A stretch of DNA of 44,123 nucleotides, from positions 1 to 44,123 of the forward strand of contig DAISWG010000029.1 of NCBI GenBank assembly GCA_036826475.1, read 5' to 3'. The notes below the pieces were generated by a model. It did not search any database. It was not told the origin of the DNA and was given only the letters and a program-made list of their open reading frames with translations. This DNA comes from Miltoncostaea sp036826475 (lineage in GTDB: Bacteria; Actinomycetota; Thermoleophilia; Miltoncostaeales; Miltoncostaeaceae). The position numbers were made by a program, and so were the translations under genes. Positions 1 through 7,273 of the stretch are shown here, one piece after another (position 1 is the stretch's first letter; the number at the start of each line of letters is the position of its first letter).

Positions 1-872
1 AGCCCCTGGAGCCGTTCGAGGGCCCCGGCGTCGAGCGGCGGGGAGACCCGGGTCACCGCGAGCACGCCCGGGGGATCGGCGATCGGTGCCAGGGCGACGC
101 GCCCCGTGAGCCGCGCCCCGCCCCCCGCGGCCGCGGCCGCGACGTCGGCGGGATCGGCCGGTACGGGCGCATCCCCGTCGCGGGCGATCTCCTCGACCGA
201 GCCCCCGGGACCGGGCGTCAACAGCGCGGCGGCCTCGGCCCCGGTCAGCGCGCGGGCCTCCGACACCGTGACGCCACGGGCCTCCGCGGCCGTCGGCGCC
301 GCCGCCAGCCGCTCCGCCACCCGCGTCAGGGCGCCCAGCCGCCGGGACTGGCGGTCGAGCTCCCGCGCCCGGTCGCCGAGCCCCCGGACGAGGGTGTCCG
401 TCCGCATGCCCAGGGCGATCAGGGCCGCCGCGGCGCGCCCCGCCGCGATGTCGCGGCCGTCGGGCACCGCCCCGTCGGGGGGCACCAGGGCCAGCGCGCC
501 CTCGGTGTGACCGTCGATGACGGCGGGGACCAGCACCCCGCCGGGCAGCCCGAGCGCCTCGAGGGCACCCGCGGCCCCGGGCCCGCCGACCACCTCCCCA
601 AGCCGCAGCGCGGTCGCGGCCAGCGGTGCGCTGGCGGCGCGGATGGCGCTGGCGATCCCCGCGATCGCCGCGGTCTCGCCGCGGCGCGCCCGCAGGACCA
701 TCCCCGCCGGCTCCTCCGGGCGGCCCGCGAAGTACGCCGCGGCGTGGCAGCCGGTCGCGGCGACGAGCATCTCCAGCGCCTCGTCGAGCGTCGCGCCGAT
801 CCCGCCGCCCGCCCCCGCCGCGCCCACGAGCGACGCGATCCCGGCGATCGCGTCCCGCGGGTCGCGGGTCAC
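1..872 (-). CDS. GAF-domain sensor protein, probably the N-terminal part of a sensor histidine kinase (partial)
   Basis: My reverse-strand translation is open from a GTG at 872 to the left edge, about 290 residues. It shows two GAF-like alpha/beta stretches: the first, roughly residues 15-155, contains ATGCHAAAYF and GGVLVPAVIDGHTEGALALV; the second begins near residue 185 (RVAERLAAAPTAAEA). A charged coiled-coil-like linker (GDRARELDRQSRRLGAL) lies between them. The start lies 10 bases after the stop of the response regulator, so the two are probably co-transcribed. GAF repeats ahead of a HisKA_3/HATPase core are usual for NarL-type partners, but the kinase core lies outside the window, so 'kinase' is inference. 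An earlier GTG overlapping the regulator stop is followed at once by a stop codon and is excluded. Confidence 0.6.
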   Translation of the reverse strand, partial: MTRDPRDAIAGIASLVGAAGAGGGIGATLDEALEMLVAATGCHAAAYFAGRPEEPAGMVLRARRGETAAIAGIASAIRAASAPLAATALRLGEVVGGPGAAGALEALGLPGGVLVPAVIDGHTEGALALVPPDGAVPDGRDIAAGRAAAALIALGMRTDTLVRGLGDRARELDRQSRRLGALTRVAERLAAAPTAAEARGVTVSEARALTGAEAAALLTPGPGGSVEEIARDGDAPVPADPADVAAAAAGGGARLTGRVALAPIADPPGVLAVTRVSPPLDAGALERLQG

Positions 873-882
873 CGGATCCGGC

Positions 883-1545
883 TCACCGGATCAGCGCCTG
901 CCGGATCCCGATGGCGACGGCCTGGGTGCGGTGCTCGGCCTCGAGCTTCGCGAGGATGTGCTTCACGTGCGTCTTGACGGTCTCGACGCTGACCACCAGG
1001 CGCTCGGAGACCTCGCGGTTCGAGTTCCCGTCGGCCAGCATCTGCAGGATCTCGCGCTCGCGGGCGCTCAGCACGCCGCCCGGCCGTGGCCGGGCGAACT
1101 GGCGCAGGAAGTCGGGGCGCAGCCGCTCGTCGATGTACGGGTCGCCGGCGACCACCTGGCGGATGGCCGAGACCACCACGCCGCTCTCGGAGTCCTTCAG
1201 CACGAATCCCTGGGCGCCCGCGTCGAGGGCCTCCCACAGCAGATCCTGCTCGGAGTGGGCGGTGAACATCACCACCCGCACGTCCGGGTGGTCCTGGGCG
1301 ATGCGCCCGGCGGTGGCCACCCCGCCCATGCCGGGCATGCGTGCGTCCATCAGCACCACCTCGGGGCGGCGCTTCGCGACCAGCTCCAGGGCGGCCTCGC
1401 CGGAGGGCGCCTCGCCCACGACGAGCATGTCGGACGCCTGGGAGAGAACACGCCGGAGGCCCTCGCGCACGATGGCGTGGTCGTCGGCGACGAGGCAGCT
1501 GATCCGCCGGCCGTCGGTCTGCGCTGTGCCCGGCCCCGTCGTCAC
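883..1545 (-). CDS. NarL/FixJ-family two-component response regulator
   Basis: The 220-residue product has an N-terminal receiver domain (about residues 14-130) and a C-terminal LuxR-type helix-turn-helix (about 155-215). The receiver shows the acidic pair in LVADDHAIVREG, the phospho-acceptor Asp in VLMDARMPGMGG, the Thr in MFTAHS and the Lys in FVLKDSE. The DNA-binding part shows LSAREREILQMLADG, SNREVSERL and VSVETVKTHVKHILAKL. GTG at 1545 is chosen because GGAGGG lies 6 bases upstream. The next gene on the same strand encodes a GAF sensor, the probable cognate partner. The stimulus and targets cannot be read from the sequence. Confidence 0.93.
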   Translation of the reverse strand: MTTGPGTAQTDGRRISCLVADDHAIVREGLRRVLSQASDMLVVGEAPSGEAALELVAKRRPEVVLMDARMPGMGGVATAGRIAQDHPDVRVVMFTAHSEQDLLWEALDAGAQGFVLKDSESGVVVSAIRQVVAGDPYIDERLRPDFLRQFARPRPGGVLSAREREILQMLADGNSNREVSERLVVSVETVKTHVKHILAKLEAEHRTQAVAIGIRQALIR

Positions 1546-1559
1546 CGCCGACCCTCCAC

Positions 1560-1575
1560 GGCCCCGAACGGGGCC
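1560..1575. other. Perfect GC-rich inverted repeat
   Basis: GGCCCCG and CGGGGCC flank an AA loop, between the 3' end of tRNA-Ile and the response regulator start. On the minus strand no T-run follows, so it is not a classical terminator. It could help set the 3' end of the tRNA transcript or fold in the leader of the response-regulator mRNA, whose GGAGGG begins 3 bases downstream of it. Confidence 0.4.
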
Positions 1576-1592
1576 ACTCTCATGACCTGCAG

Positions 1593-1666
<74 letters not shown>

Positions 1667-1685
1667 TCGCCCCCTGGGTCGGGGG

Positions 1686-1715
1686 AGGGTATCAACCCCA
1701 CGGAGCGGGCAACAA
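1686..1715 (-). promoter_or_regulatory. Candidate sigma-70-type promoter for tRNA-Ile
   Basis: On the minus strand TTGTTG (1715-1710) is followed after 18 bases by TACCCT (1691-1686). The predicted start of transcription, near 1679, lies about a dozen bases before the tRNA 5' end. AT-rich hexamers are rare in this DNA, which strengthens the call. No mapping data are available. Confidence 0.5.
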
Positions 1716-1758
1716 GTGGGGCCTGACGCGCCCCCCGGGCCGGTCGGGGGCCCCGGAG

Positions 1759-1764
1759 TATGAT
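1759..1764 (+). promoter_or_regulatory. Candidate -10 element for the DUF151 nuclease gene
   Basis: TATGAT stands in very GC-rich surroundings 42 bases before the GTG at 1807. No clear -35 hexamer is seen 16-18 bases upstream. The leader it predicts would carry the GGAGG at 1796-1800. It diverges from the tRNA promoter at 1686-1715. Confidence 0.4.
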
Positions 1765-1806
1765 GGACCCGCGCCCGCCCGACCGGCGCCGGATCGGAGG
1801 TCCGCG

Positions 1807-2295
1807 GTGCAGGAGATGGTCATCTACGGGGTCAGTTTCGACATGGTCGGCAAGCAGCCGATCGTGCTCCTCAAGACCGTCTCGGGCAACAAGTTCCTCC
1901 CGATCTGGATCGGCCACGCGGAGGCGGCCGCGATCCTCATGAAGCTCCAGGGCGCCGAGACCCCCCGGCCCATGACGCACGACCTGCTCACCGACGTGGT
2001 GTCCGAGCTGAGCGCCGAGATCGCCAAGATCACGGTCACCGAGCTGCGCGAGAACACCTTCTACGCGCTGATCACGCTCCGTGCCGCGGCCGCCGAGATC
2101 GAGATCGACTCCCGCCCGAGCGACGCCCTCGCGCTCGCCGTGCGCAGCAACGCCCCGATCTTCGCGGCCGACAAGGTCATCGAGGAGAGCGGCATCGAGT
2201 TCGAGCACGAGATCGAGGACACCGACGAGGTCGTCGAGAAGTTCAAGGAGTTCCTCGAGCAGGTCTCTCCGGACGACTTCCTGACGGACGGGTGA
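1807..2295 (+). CDS. Bifunctional nuclease family protein (DUF151)
   Basis: The 162-residue protein matches the BFN/DUF151 family over nearly its whole length. Visible hallmarks are an N-terminal beta strand after the start, VLLKTVSGNKFLPIWIGHAEAAAI (residues 19-42, described here by its key PIWIG core), the Asp/His-rich segment PMTHDLL, and IDSRPSDALALAVR, the most conserved stretch of the family. The acidic C-terminal tail (EHEIEDTDEVVEKFKEFLEQ) is typical of actinobacterial members. The GTG at 1807 is preceded by GGAGG at a 6-base spacing. A plant member has been reported with DNase and RNase activity; the bacterial role is unclear. The gene is monocistronic and convergent with the chorismate mutase gene, 21 bases away. 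Confidence 0.88.
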   Translation: MQEMVIYGVSFDMVGKQPIVLLKTVSGNKFLPIWIGHAEAAAILMKLQGAETPRPMTHDLLTDVVSELSAEIAKITVTELRENTFYALITLRAAAAEIEIDSRPSDALALAVRSNAPIFAADKVIEESGIEFEHEIEDTDEVVEKFKEFLEQVSPDDFLTDG

Positions 2296-2316
2296 GCCGG
2301 GGCGGGGCCGGAGGGG

Positions 2317-2595
2317 TCAGCCCTCGGTCTCGCGCTTGGTGAGCTCCAGGACATGGCCGTAGATCTCGTGGAGGCCCTCGTCGCTGAGGGGGCCGCGGTT
2401 GGCGCCGGTCAGGTACCGGTGCATCCACTCCTCGCGGGCGGGGTCGACGAACTCCATCCCCTGGGCGGTCTTGTACGCGCGCAGGCGCGCCACCAGCTCG
2501 AGCCGGGCGTTCACGGCCTGGAGCAGCTTGATGTCGTTGTCCATGATCGCGTCGCGCATCTGGCGGACCACGGCGTCGACGGAGGGGTCGCGCAT
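2317..2595 (-). CDS. Chorismate mutase, AroQ class
   Basis: The 92-residue all-helical protein has the AroQ pattern: a long first helix with VVRQMRDAIMDNDIKLLQAVNARLELVARL, then AYKTAQGMEFVDPAREEWM. The Arg in NARLELV, the Arg/Lys in ARLRAYK and the Arg in DPAREE sit where the active-site basic residues of stand-alone chorismate mutases lie. It would convert chorismate to prephenate for Phe/Tyr synthesis in the cytoplasm. ATG at 2595 is the natural N-terminus. A TAGCGT hexamer ends 8 bases before it, so the message may be leaderless. No other aromatic-pathway gene is nearby. The much longer open frame running upstream is a shadow of tatC and the ABC gene. Confidence 0.8.
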   Translation of the reverse strand: MRDPSVDAVVRQMRDAIMDNDIKLLQAVNARLELVARLRAYKTAQGMEFVDPAREEWMHRYLTGANRGPLSDEGLHEIYGHVLELTKRETEG

Positions 2596-2603
2596 CCGCC
2601 CCG

Positions 2604-2609
2604 ACGCTA
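2604..2609 (-). promoter_or_regulatory. Candidate -10 element for a leaderless chorismate mutase transcript
   Basis: TAGCGT on the minus strand is followed by 8 bases and then the ATG at 2595. That is the spacing of leaderless actinobacterial promoters. No good -35 hexamer is visible, so the call is tentative. Confidence 0.3.
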
Positions 2610-2649
2610 GCAGGGCCGCCACCTCGTCTGGCCGCACCGGCCGGCCGGG

Positions 2650-2655
2650 GCTAAC
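2650..2655 (+). promoter_or_regulatory. Candidate -10 element for tatA-tatC
   Basis: TAACCT lies 30 bases before the GTG of tatA in GC-rich DNA. No convincing -35 partner is seen. Confidence 0.3.
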
Positions 2656-2685
2656 CTGTGGGCCCATCCCGCCGCCGAGGTCGCC

Positions 2686-3000
2686 GTGTTCGACATCTCC
2701 CCGATCCAGATCCTGATCGTCCTGGTCATCGCGCTGCTCGTCTTCGGTCCCAAGCGGCTGCCGGAAATGGGTAAGTCGATCGGGCGCGGGATCCGCGAGT
2801 TCAAGGGCGCCATGCTCGACGACGAGGAGCCCCGTCGCGCACCCGCCCCGCGCGCCGAGGAGCCGGCCCCGCCCGCGCCGCCGGCCCCGTCGCCGGCGGC
2901 GGCGACCGCGACCATGTCCCGCCCCGACGACGACGTCCTCGACGGCGTCGTGGTCCCCGGCGACGCACCTCCGCGCGCGGACGACCGCACCGGCGCGTAG
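2686..3000 (+). CDS. tatA: Sec-independent translocase subunit TatA/TatB
   Basis: The 104-residue protein has the canonical layout: one N-terminal transmembrane helix (about residues 5-20), the hinge FGPKRLPE (20-27), an amphipathic helix (about 28-44, GKSIGRGIREFKGAM) and an unstructured acidic/Pro-rich tail. It would form the pore-building partner of TatC for export of folded proteins. The start is GTG at 2686, where the protein begins MFDISPIQ as in the family. tatC follows after 15 bases, so the two form an operon. The hinge alone does not separate TatA from TatB; no second homologue is in the window. Confidence 0.9.
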   Translation: MFDISPIQILIVLVIALLVFGPKRLPEMGKSIGRGIREFKGAMLDDEEPRRAPAPRAEEPAPPAPPAPSPAAATATMSRPDDDVLDGVVVPGDAPPRADDRTGA

Positions 3001-3015
3001 CCGCCGCCCTCCCGC

Positions 3016-3843
3016 GTGCCGATCCTCGGTGACCGCCGCCTGCGCCGCGCGGGGCGGGAAGAGCGCCTCAGCGTCGTCGACCACCTCGACGAGCTCCGCA
3101 ACCGGCTCATCGTCTCGGGCATCACGCTCGTGGTCGCCTTCGCCCTCTGCTACGCCTTCCACGAGCAGCTCATCAACCTGCTCGAGCAGCCGCTGCCGCA
3201 GAAGTTCCAGGACAGCGGCCTCATCACCCTGTCGCCGACGGAGCCCTTCTTCGTCACGCTGAAGGTCTGCTTCTGGGCGGCGATCCTGTTGTCGCTCCCG
3301 GTGTGGCTCTACCAGGTGTACGCGTTCGTCATCCCGGCGGTGCAGGACCAGTCCCGCCGGCGGATGCTGCTGATCGTGGCCGGGGTGTCGTCGCTGTTCC
3401 TGGCCGGGGTGGCCTTCGGCTTCTTCGTGGTCCTTCCGGTCGCCCTCACCTTCCTGCTCGACTTCGGCGGCGACGCCTTCCAGACGCAGGTGCGCGCCGG
3501 CGAGTACTTCAGCTTCGCCACGACCCTGATGCTCGGCTCGGGGATCATGTTCGAGGTGCCGGTGGCCATGGTCGCGCTCGCGAGGATCGGTGTGACGACC
3601 GCCGACTTCTACGTGCGCCAGTGGCGGATCGCGATCGTCGTGATCGCGGCCATCGCGGCGGTCCTGCCGGGGGGCGACCCGTTCTCGATGCTGCTGCTGA
3701 TGATCCCGCAGATCGGCCTCTACGCCGTCGGCGTGCTGCTGGCGAAGCGCTTCGGCGGACCGCCGCTCTGGGCGCGTGAGGCCTGGGCCTCCGCCGAGGA
3801 CGACGTCGAGGACACGGCCCTGGGGTCCGGCACCTCGCCCTAA
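3016..3843 (+). CDS. tatC: Sec-independent translocase subunit TatC
   Basis: The 275-residue polytopic protein has six predicted membrane helices. Landmarks are the cytoplasmic N-terminal motif HLDELRNRL (residues 23-31), which helps recognise twin-arginine signals, and the first periplasmic loop SPTEPFFVTLK (73-83) with its conserved Pro-Glu-Pro-Phe. Length and order of helices fit the family. It forms the substrate-recognition core of the Tat translocase with the TatA protein just upstream. Its TAA (3841-3843) overlaps the TAG of the convergent ABC gene, leaving no room for a terminator between them. Confidence 0.96.
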   Translation: MPILGDRRLRRAGREERLSVVDHLDELRNRLIVSGITLVVAFALCYAFHEQLINLLEQPLPQKFQDSGLITLSPTEPFFVTLKVCFWAAILLSLPVWLYQVYAFVIPAVQDQSRRRMLLIVAGVSSLFLAGVAFGFFVVLPVALTFLLDFGGDAFQTQVRAGEYFSFATTLMLGSGIMFEVPVAMVALARIGVTTADFYVRQWRIAIVVIAAIAAVLPGGDPFSMLLLMIPQIGLYAVGVLLAKRFGGPPLWAREAWASAEDDVEDTALGSGTSP

Positions 3844-4733
3844 TCGCGCAGGTGGCGTCCGGTGAGGCGCAGGAACACGTCCTCCAGCCCCGCCGGCCGC
3901 GCGGCGCGCAGCTCGGCCGGGACGCCCGCCGCCCGGATCCGCGCGTGCAGGTCCTCGGCGTCGTCGCCGAAGACAATCAGCAGGTCGCCGTCGCGCTCGT
4001 GCCCGCGGGCCGCGCCGGCCACGGCCGCGAGGGCCCGCCCGGCGTCCCCGGGTGCGATCCGCAGCTCCAGCACCTGGCGGCCGACCTCCGCCTCGACGAG
4101 GCCCGCGGGCGACCCCGTCCGGACGATCCGGCCGTGGTCCATGACCACGAGCCGGTCGCAGAGCTGGGCGGCCTCGTCCATGTAGTGGGTCGTGAGCACC
4201 AGGGTGGCCCCGCCGCTGCGCAGCAGCCGCAGCCGCTCCCACACCGCATGCCGGGCCTGCGGGTCGAGCCCCGTGGTGGGCTCGTCCAGCAGCACCAGCC
4301 GCGGCCGGTTGATCAGGGCGCGTGCGATCTGCAGGCGTCGCCGCATGCCGCCGGAGAGGCGGTCGACCGCGTCGTCGGCCCGGTCGCCGAGGGCCATGAG
4401 GTCGAGCAACTCGTCGGCCCTGGCGGCGGCCTCGTCGCGGGCGATCGCGAAGTAGCGCGCGAAGACCAGCAGGTTCTCGCGGACGGTGAGCTCCAGGTCG
4501 AGCGTGGTCTCCTGGGCGACGACGCCGAGCATCCGCTTCAGGTCGCGCGGGCGCGCGTCCGGATCGATGCCGAGCACCAGCAGGTCGCCGCCGTCGCGGG
4601 GCGAGAGGCAGGAGAGCATCCGCATCGTGGTGCTCTTGCCGGCCCCGTTGGGGCCCAGGAACCCGAAGCACTCGCCCGGTGCCACGTCGACGTCGATGCC
4701 GTCGACGGCGGTGAAGTCGCCGTAGCGCTTCAC
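3840..4733 (-). CDS. ABC transporter ATP-binding protein (DrrA/NodI type), no permease next to it
   Basis: The 297-residue protein is a full nucleotide-binding domain: Walker A GPNGAGKST (27-35), Q-loop VAQE (72-75), signature LSGGM (126-130), Walker B LVLLDE (146-151) and switch His in TTHYMDEA (His183). A C-terminal extension of the DrrA kind follows. Family members drive export of drugs, lipids or glycans with an ABC-2 permease, but none is adjacent. The GTG at 4733 is the only ordinary in-frame start, yet the codons just upstream read AVLARGLV, the usual first strand of such domains. The annotated N-terminus may therefore be slightly short, or a non-standard start is used. It is the last gene of the minus-strand polysaccharide run. 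Confidence 0.9.
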   Translation of the reverse strand: MKRYGDFTAVDGIDVDVAPGECFGFLGPNGAGKSTTMRMLSCLSPRDGGDLLVLGIDPDARPRDLKRMLGVVAQETTLDLELTVRENLLVFARYFAIARDEAAARADELLDLMALGDRADDAVDRLSGGMRRRLQIARALINRPRLVLLDEPTTGLDPQARHAVWERLRLLRSGGATLVLTTHYMDEAAQLCDRLVVMDHGRIVRTGSPAGLVEAEVGRQVLELRIAPGDAGRALAAVAGAARGHERDGDLLIVFGDDAEDLHARIRAAGVPAELRAARPAGLEDVFLRLTGRHLRD

Positions 4734-4767
4734 GAGCCCCCGCGCGAGGACCGCCGGGGCGGCGGGG

Positions 4768-5709
4768 TCAGCCTGCGAGCGGGACCTCCTGGCCCATCCC
4801 GGCGAGGGTCAGGCGCAAGCCGTCCTCCAGCCCGATCGTCGGCTCCCATCCGAGGAGCTCCCGCGCCACGCTGATGTCGGGCCGCCGCACCGTGGGATCG
4901 TCCTGCGGCAGCGCCTCGTACACGATCTCCGACCGGCTCCCGGTGACCCGGATGATCACCTCGGCGAGCTCCAGGATGGTGAACTCGCCCGGGTTGCCGA
5001 TGTTCACCGGCTCGTGGCGGTCCGACGCGATCAGCCGCAGGAAGCCCTCGACCAGGTCCGAGACGTAGCAGAACGACCGGGTCTGCTGACCCTCCCCGAA
5101 CACCGTCAGCGGCTTGTGCTCCAGCGCCTGGCGCAGGAAGGTCGGGATCGCCCGCCCGTCGTGCGGGCGCATCCGCGGGCCGTAGGTGTTGAAGATGCGG
5201 ACGATGTGGGTGTCGACGCCCTGCTGGCGGTGGTAGGCCATCGTCAACGCCTCGGCGTACCGCTTGGCCTCGTCGTACACGCCCCGCGGGCCGATCGGGT
5301 TGACGTGCCCCCAGTACCCTTCGTGCTGGGGGTGGACCTGCGGGTCGCCGTAGACCTCGCTGGTGGACGCCAGCAGGAACCGGGCGCGGTGCCGCTTCGC
5401 CAGCCCCAGCGCGTTGTGGGTGCCGTACGAGCCCACCTTCAGCGTGTGCAGGGGCAGCCGCAGATAGTCGATCGGGCTCGCCGGCGACGCGAGGTGGAAC
5501 ACGAGGTCCACCGGCTCGGGCGCGTCCAGGTGGCCGATCATGTCGTGCTGCATGAACAGGAACGCCGGGTCGCGGATGTGCTCGATGTTCTCGAGGCTGC
5601 CGGTGTCCAGGTTGTCGACGCAGATCACGCGATGGCCCTCGGCGAGGAGCCGGTCGCACAGATGGGAGCCGAGGAATCCGGCGCCGCCGGTCACAAGGGA
5701 GGTGGGCAT
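4768..5709 (-). CDS. UDP-glucuronate decarboxylase (UDP-xylose synthase-like) / NAD-dependent epimerase family
   Basis: The 313-residue extended short-chain dehydrogenase shows the NAD-binding TGGAGFLGS (7-15), the UXS-type HLASPASPIDY (72-82), the catalytic STSEVYG (115-121) and YDEAK (Tyr145, Lys149). The segment RIFNTYGPRMRP and then DGRAIPTFLRQAL matches UDP-glucuronate decarboxylases more closely than GalE or RmlB. The enzyme would turn UDP-glucuronate into UDP-xylose with NAD+ recycling. It sits 10 bases after the flippase gene inside the polysaccharide locus, so xylose or a derivative may be part of the polymer. The ATG at 5709 begins directly at the first beta strand. A dTDP-glucose dehydratase-like activity cannot be excluded. 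Confidence 0.8.
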   Translation of the reverse strand: MPTSLVTGGAGFLGSHLCDRLLAEGHRVICVDNLDTGSLENIEHIRDPAFLFMQHDMIGHLDAPEPVDLVFHLASPASPIDYLRLPLHTLKVGSYGTHNALGLAKRHRARFLLASTSEVYGDPQVHPQHEGYWGHVNPIGPRGVYDEAKRYAEALTMAYHRQQGVDTHIVRIFNTYGPRMRPHDGRAIPTFLRQALEHKPLTVFGEGQQTRSFCYVSDLVEGFLRLIASDRHEPVNIGNPGEFTILELAEVIIRVTGSRSEIVYEALPQDDPTVRRPDISVARELLGWEPTIGLEDGLRLTLAGMGQEVPLAG

Positions 5710-5719
5710 GCCCGCGAGC

Positions 5720-7273
5720 CTACCCGGTCGCGGGTCGGCGCCCGATCAGCGAGCGGACCTGCCCGGCGGCGTCCGCCAGCTCTGCCCGCGCCAGGCGGCT
5801 GGCGAGCACCACGTAGACGAGGGTCGCGACCGCCAGCTTCCCGATGAGGGCCGGGAGCATCTCGATGGAGCCCATGTCGTCGGTGGGGAAGGCCAGGTTC
5901 AGGAGCACGGCGACGCCGGCCGCGCCGATCGCGGCCCCCCACACCCGCACCTGGCGCGCGGCCATCGCGCGCATCGGCACGGCCGGGAAGTGGTGGCGCA
6001 TGCGCGCCAGCAGCATCAGCGCGTTGGCGTAGACGCCGATCGTCGCGGCCAGCGCCAGCCCGGCCTGCTCCATCGGCCCCAGCAGGATGACGTCGAGGAT
6101 GATCGTGATGGCGACGGTGGCGACCGTCGTCCAGAGGATGTCGCGCTGCTTGTTGGCGGCCGACAGCGTCCGGTTGAGGAGCAGCGACCCGAACGCCGGC
6201 CACAGGGCGAGGGCGTACCACACCAGCGGCGGATCGATCTGCTCGACGCAGCTGGCTCCGCATTTCCCCCGCTGGAACGCCAGCTGGGCGATCTCGTTGG
6301 CGTACAGCGCCATGAGCAGCATGAGGGGGATCGCCATCAGGCCCAGGAGCCCGGCGACCCGGCGGAACGCGCGCAGGGCGTCGCCCTCGCGGCCCTCGGA
6401 GACCAGGCGGGCGATCAGCGGGAACAGCGGCGTCAGCAGGGGGAGGAGGATCGCCACCCGCGGCGCCTGGCCCAGGGCGTTGGCGAAGCTGAGCGCCGAG
6501 ACCCGACCCGGTTCGAGGGTCGAGGCGAAGAGCTTGTCGGTGAACGAGTTGATCTGCTGGAGCACCGACGCGCCGACGACCGGCAGGGCCAGCAGCCCCA
6601 CCGCCGCGAGGCGGGGGTGCATCGCCGCCGGCCGGGCGCGCGCCTCGCGCAGCAGGCGCCAGAACTGCGGCAGCTGGAGCAGCACCTGCAGGGTGGCGCC
6701 CAGCACGACGCCCCAGGCGGCGGCCCGGATGCCGATGCTGCCCTGCCCGATCACGACGCCGATGATGATGCCGGCGTTGAACGCGACGCCCACCGCCGCG
6801 GGGCCGGCGAAGCGCCCGTGGATCTGCAGCATCGCGGTGAAGATCGCCGAGAACCCCTGCAGGGCGAGGGCCGGCGCCATGATGCGGATGAGCTCCTCGG
6901 TGGCGGCGGCCCGCGCCGGGTCGAGGTTGAACAGGGCGGTCGGCGCCTGCGGCCAGATCGCCACGACGGCGGAGAGCACGATCAGCAGGCCACCCACCCA
7001 CACCGCCAGCGCCACCACAAGGCGCCACGCGCTGTCGGTGCCGTGGTCGGCCCGCTCGCGCTGGAACGTCGGGATGATCAGCGTGACCAGCGTGTAGAGC
7101 AGCACCGCCGCGACCGAGTTCACGATCAGCAGCGAGTTGACGTAGGCGTCGGTGAGCCCGGTCGCGCCGTAGGCGGCGGCCAGGACGATCTCGCGCGCGA
7201 ACCCGAGCAGGCGCGAGACCAGCCCGAACAGCGCGACGATCGCGGCCGCGCGGGCAAGCCGTCCGGCGCTCAC
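5720..7273 (-). CDS. murJ: MurJ/MviN-family lipid-linked oligosaccharide flippase
   Basis: The 517-residue integral membrane protein has about 14 hydrophobic helices. Family signatures include LFGLVSRLLGFAREIVLAAAYG near the N-terminus, DAYVNSLL, and the conserved core with SFTDKLFASTLEPGRVSAL and ANALGQAPRVAILLPLLTPLFP. MurJ flips the peptidoglycan precursor lipid II. Here the gene lies in a polysaccharide cluster that has no other recognisable flippase, so it may translocate the repeat unit instead; that is inference. The GTG start overlaps the upstream beta-propeller stop by 4 bases. The long forward-strand frames across this region are shadows. Confidence 0.88.
   Translation of the reverse strand: MSAGRLARAAAIVALFGLVSRLLGFAREIVLAAAYGATGLTDAYVNSLLIVNSVAAVLLYTLVTLIIPTFQRERADHGTDSAWRLVVALAVWVGGLLIVLSAVVAIWPQAPTALFNLDPARAAATEELIRIMAPALALQGFSAIFTAMLQIHGRFAGPAAVGVAFNAGIIIGVVIGQGSIGIRAAAWGVVLGATLQVLLQLPQFWRLLREARARPAAMHPRLAAVGLLALPVVGASVLQQINSFTDKLFASTLEPGRVSALSFANALGQAPRVAILLPLLTPLFPLIARLVSEGREGDALRAFRRVAGLLGLMAIPLMLLMALYANEIAQLAFQRGKCGASCVEQIDPPLVWYALALWPAFGSLLLNRTLSAANKQRDILWTTVATVAITIILDVILLGPMEQAGLALAATIGVYANALMLLARMRHHFPAVPMRAMAARQVRVWGAAIGAAGVAVLLNLAFPTDDMGSIEMLPALIGKLAVATLVYVVLASRLARAELADAAGQVRSLIGRRPATG

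Noticed and set aside
1560..1575. Rho-independent terminator after tRNA-Ile
   Set aside because: The hairpin is good but no T-run follows on the minus strand.
2317..4671. A 784-residue minus-strand frame ending in chorismate mutase
   Set aside because: Only the last 92 residues look like a protein family. The rest is antisense to tatA/tatC and a frame-shifted copy of the ABC gene.
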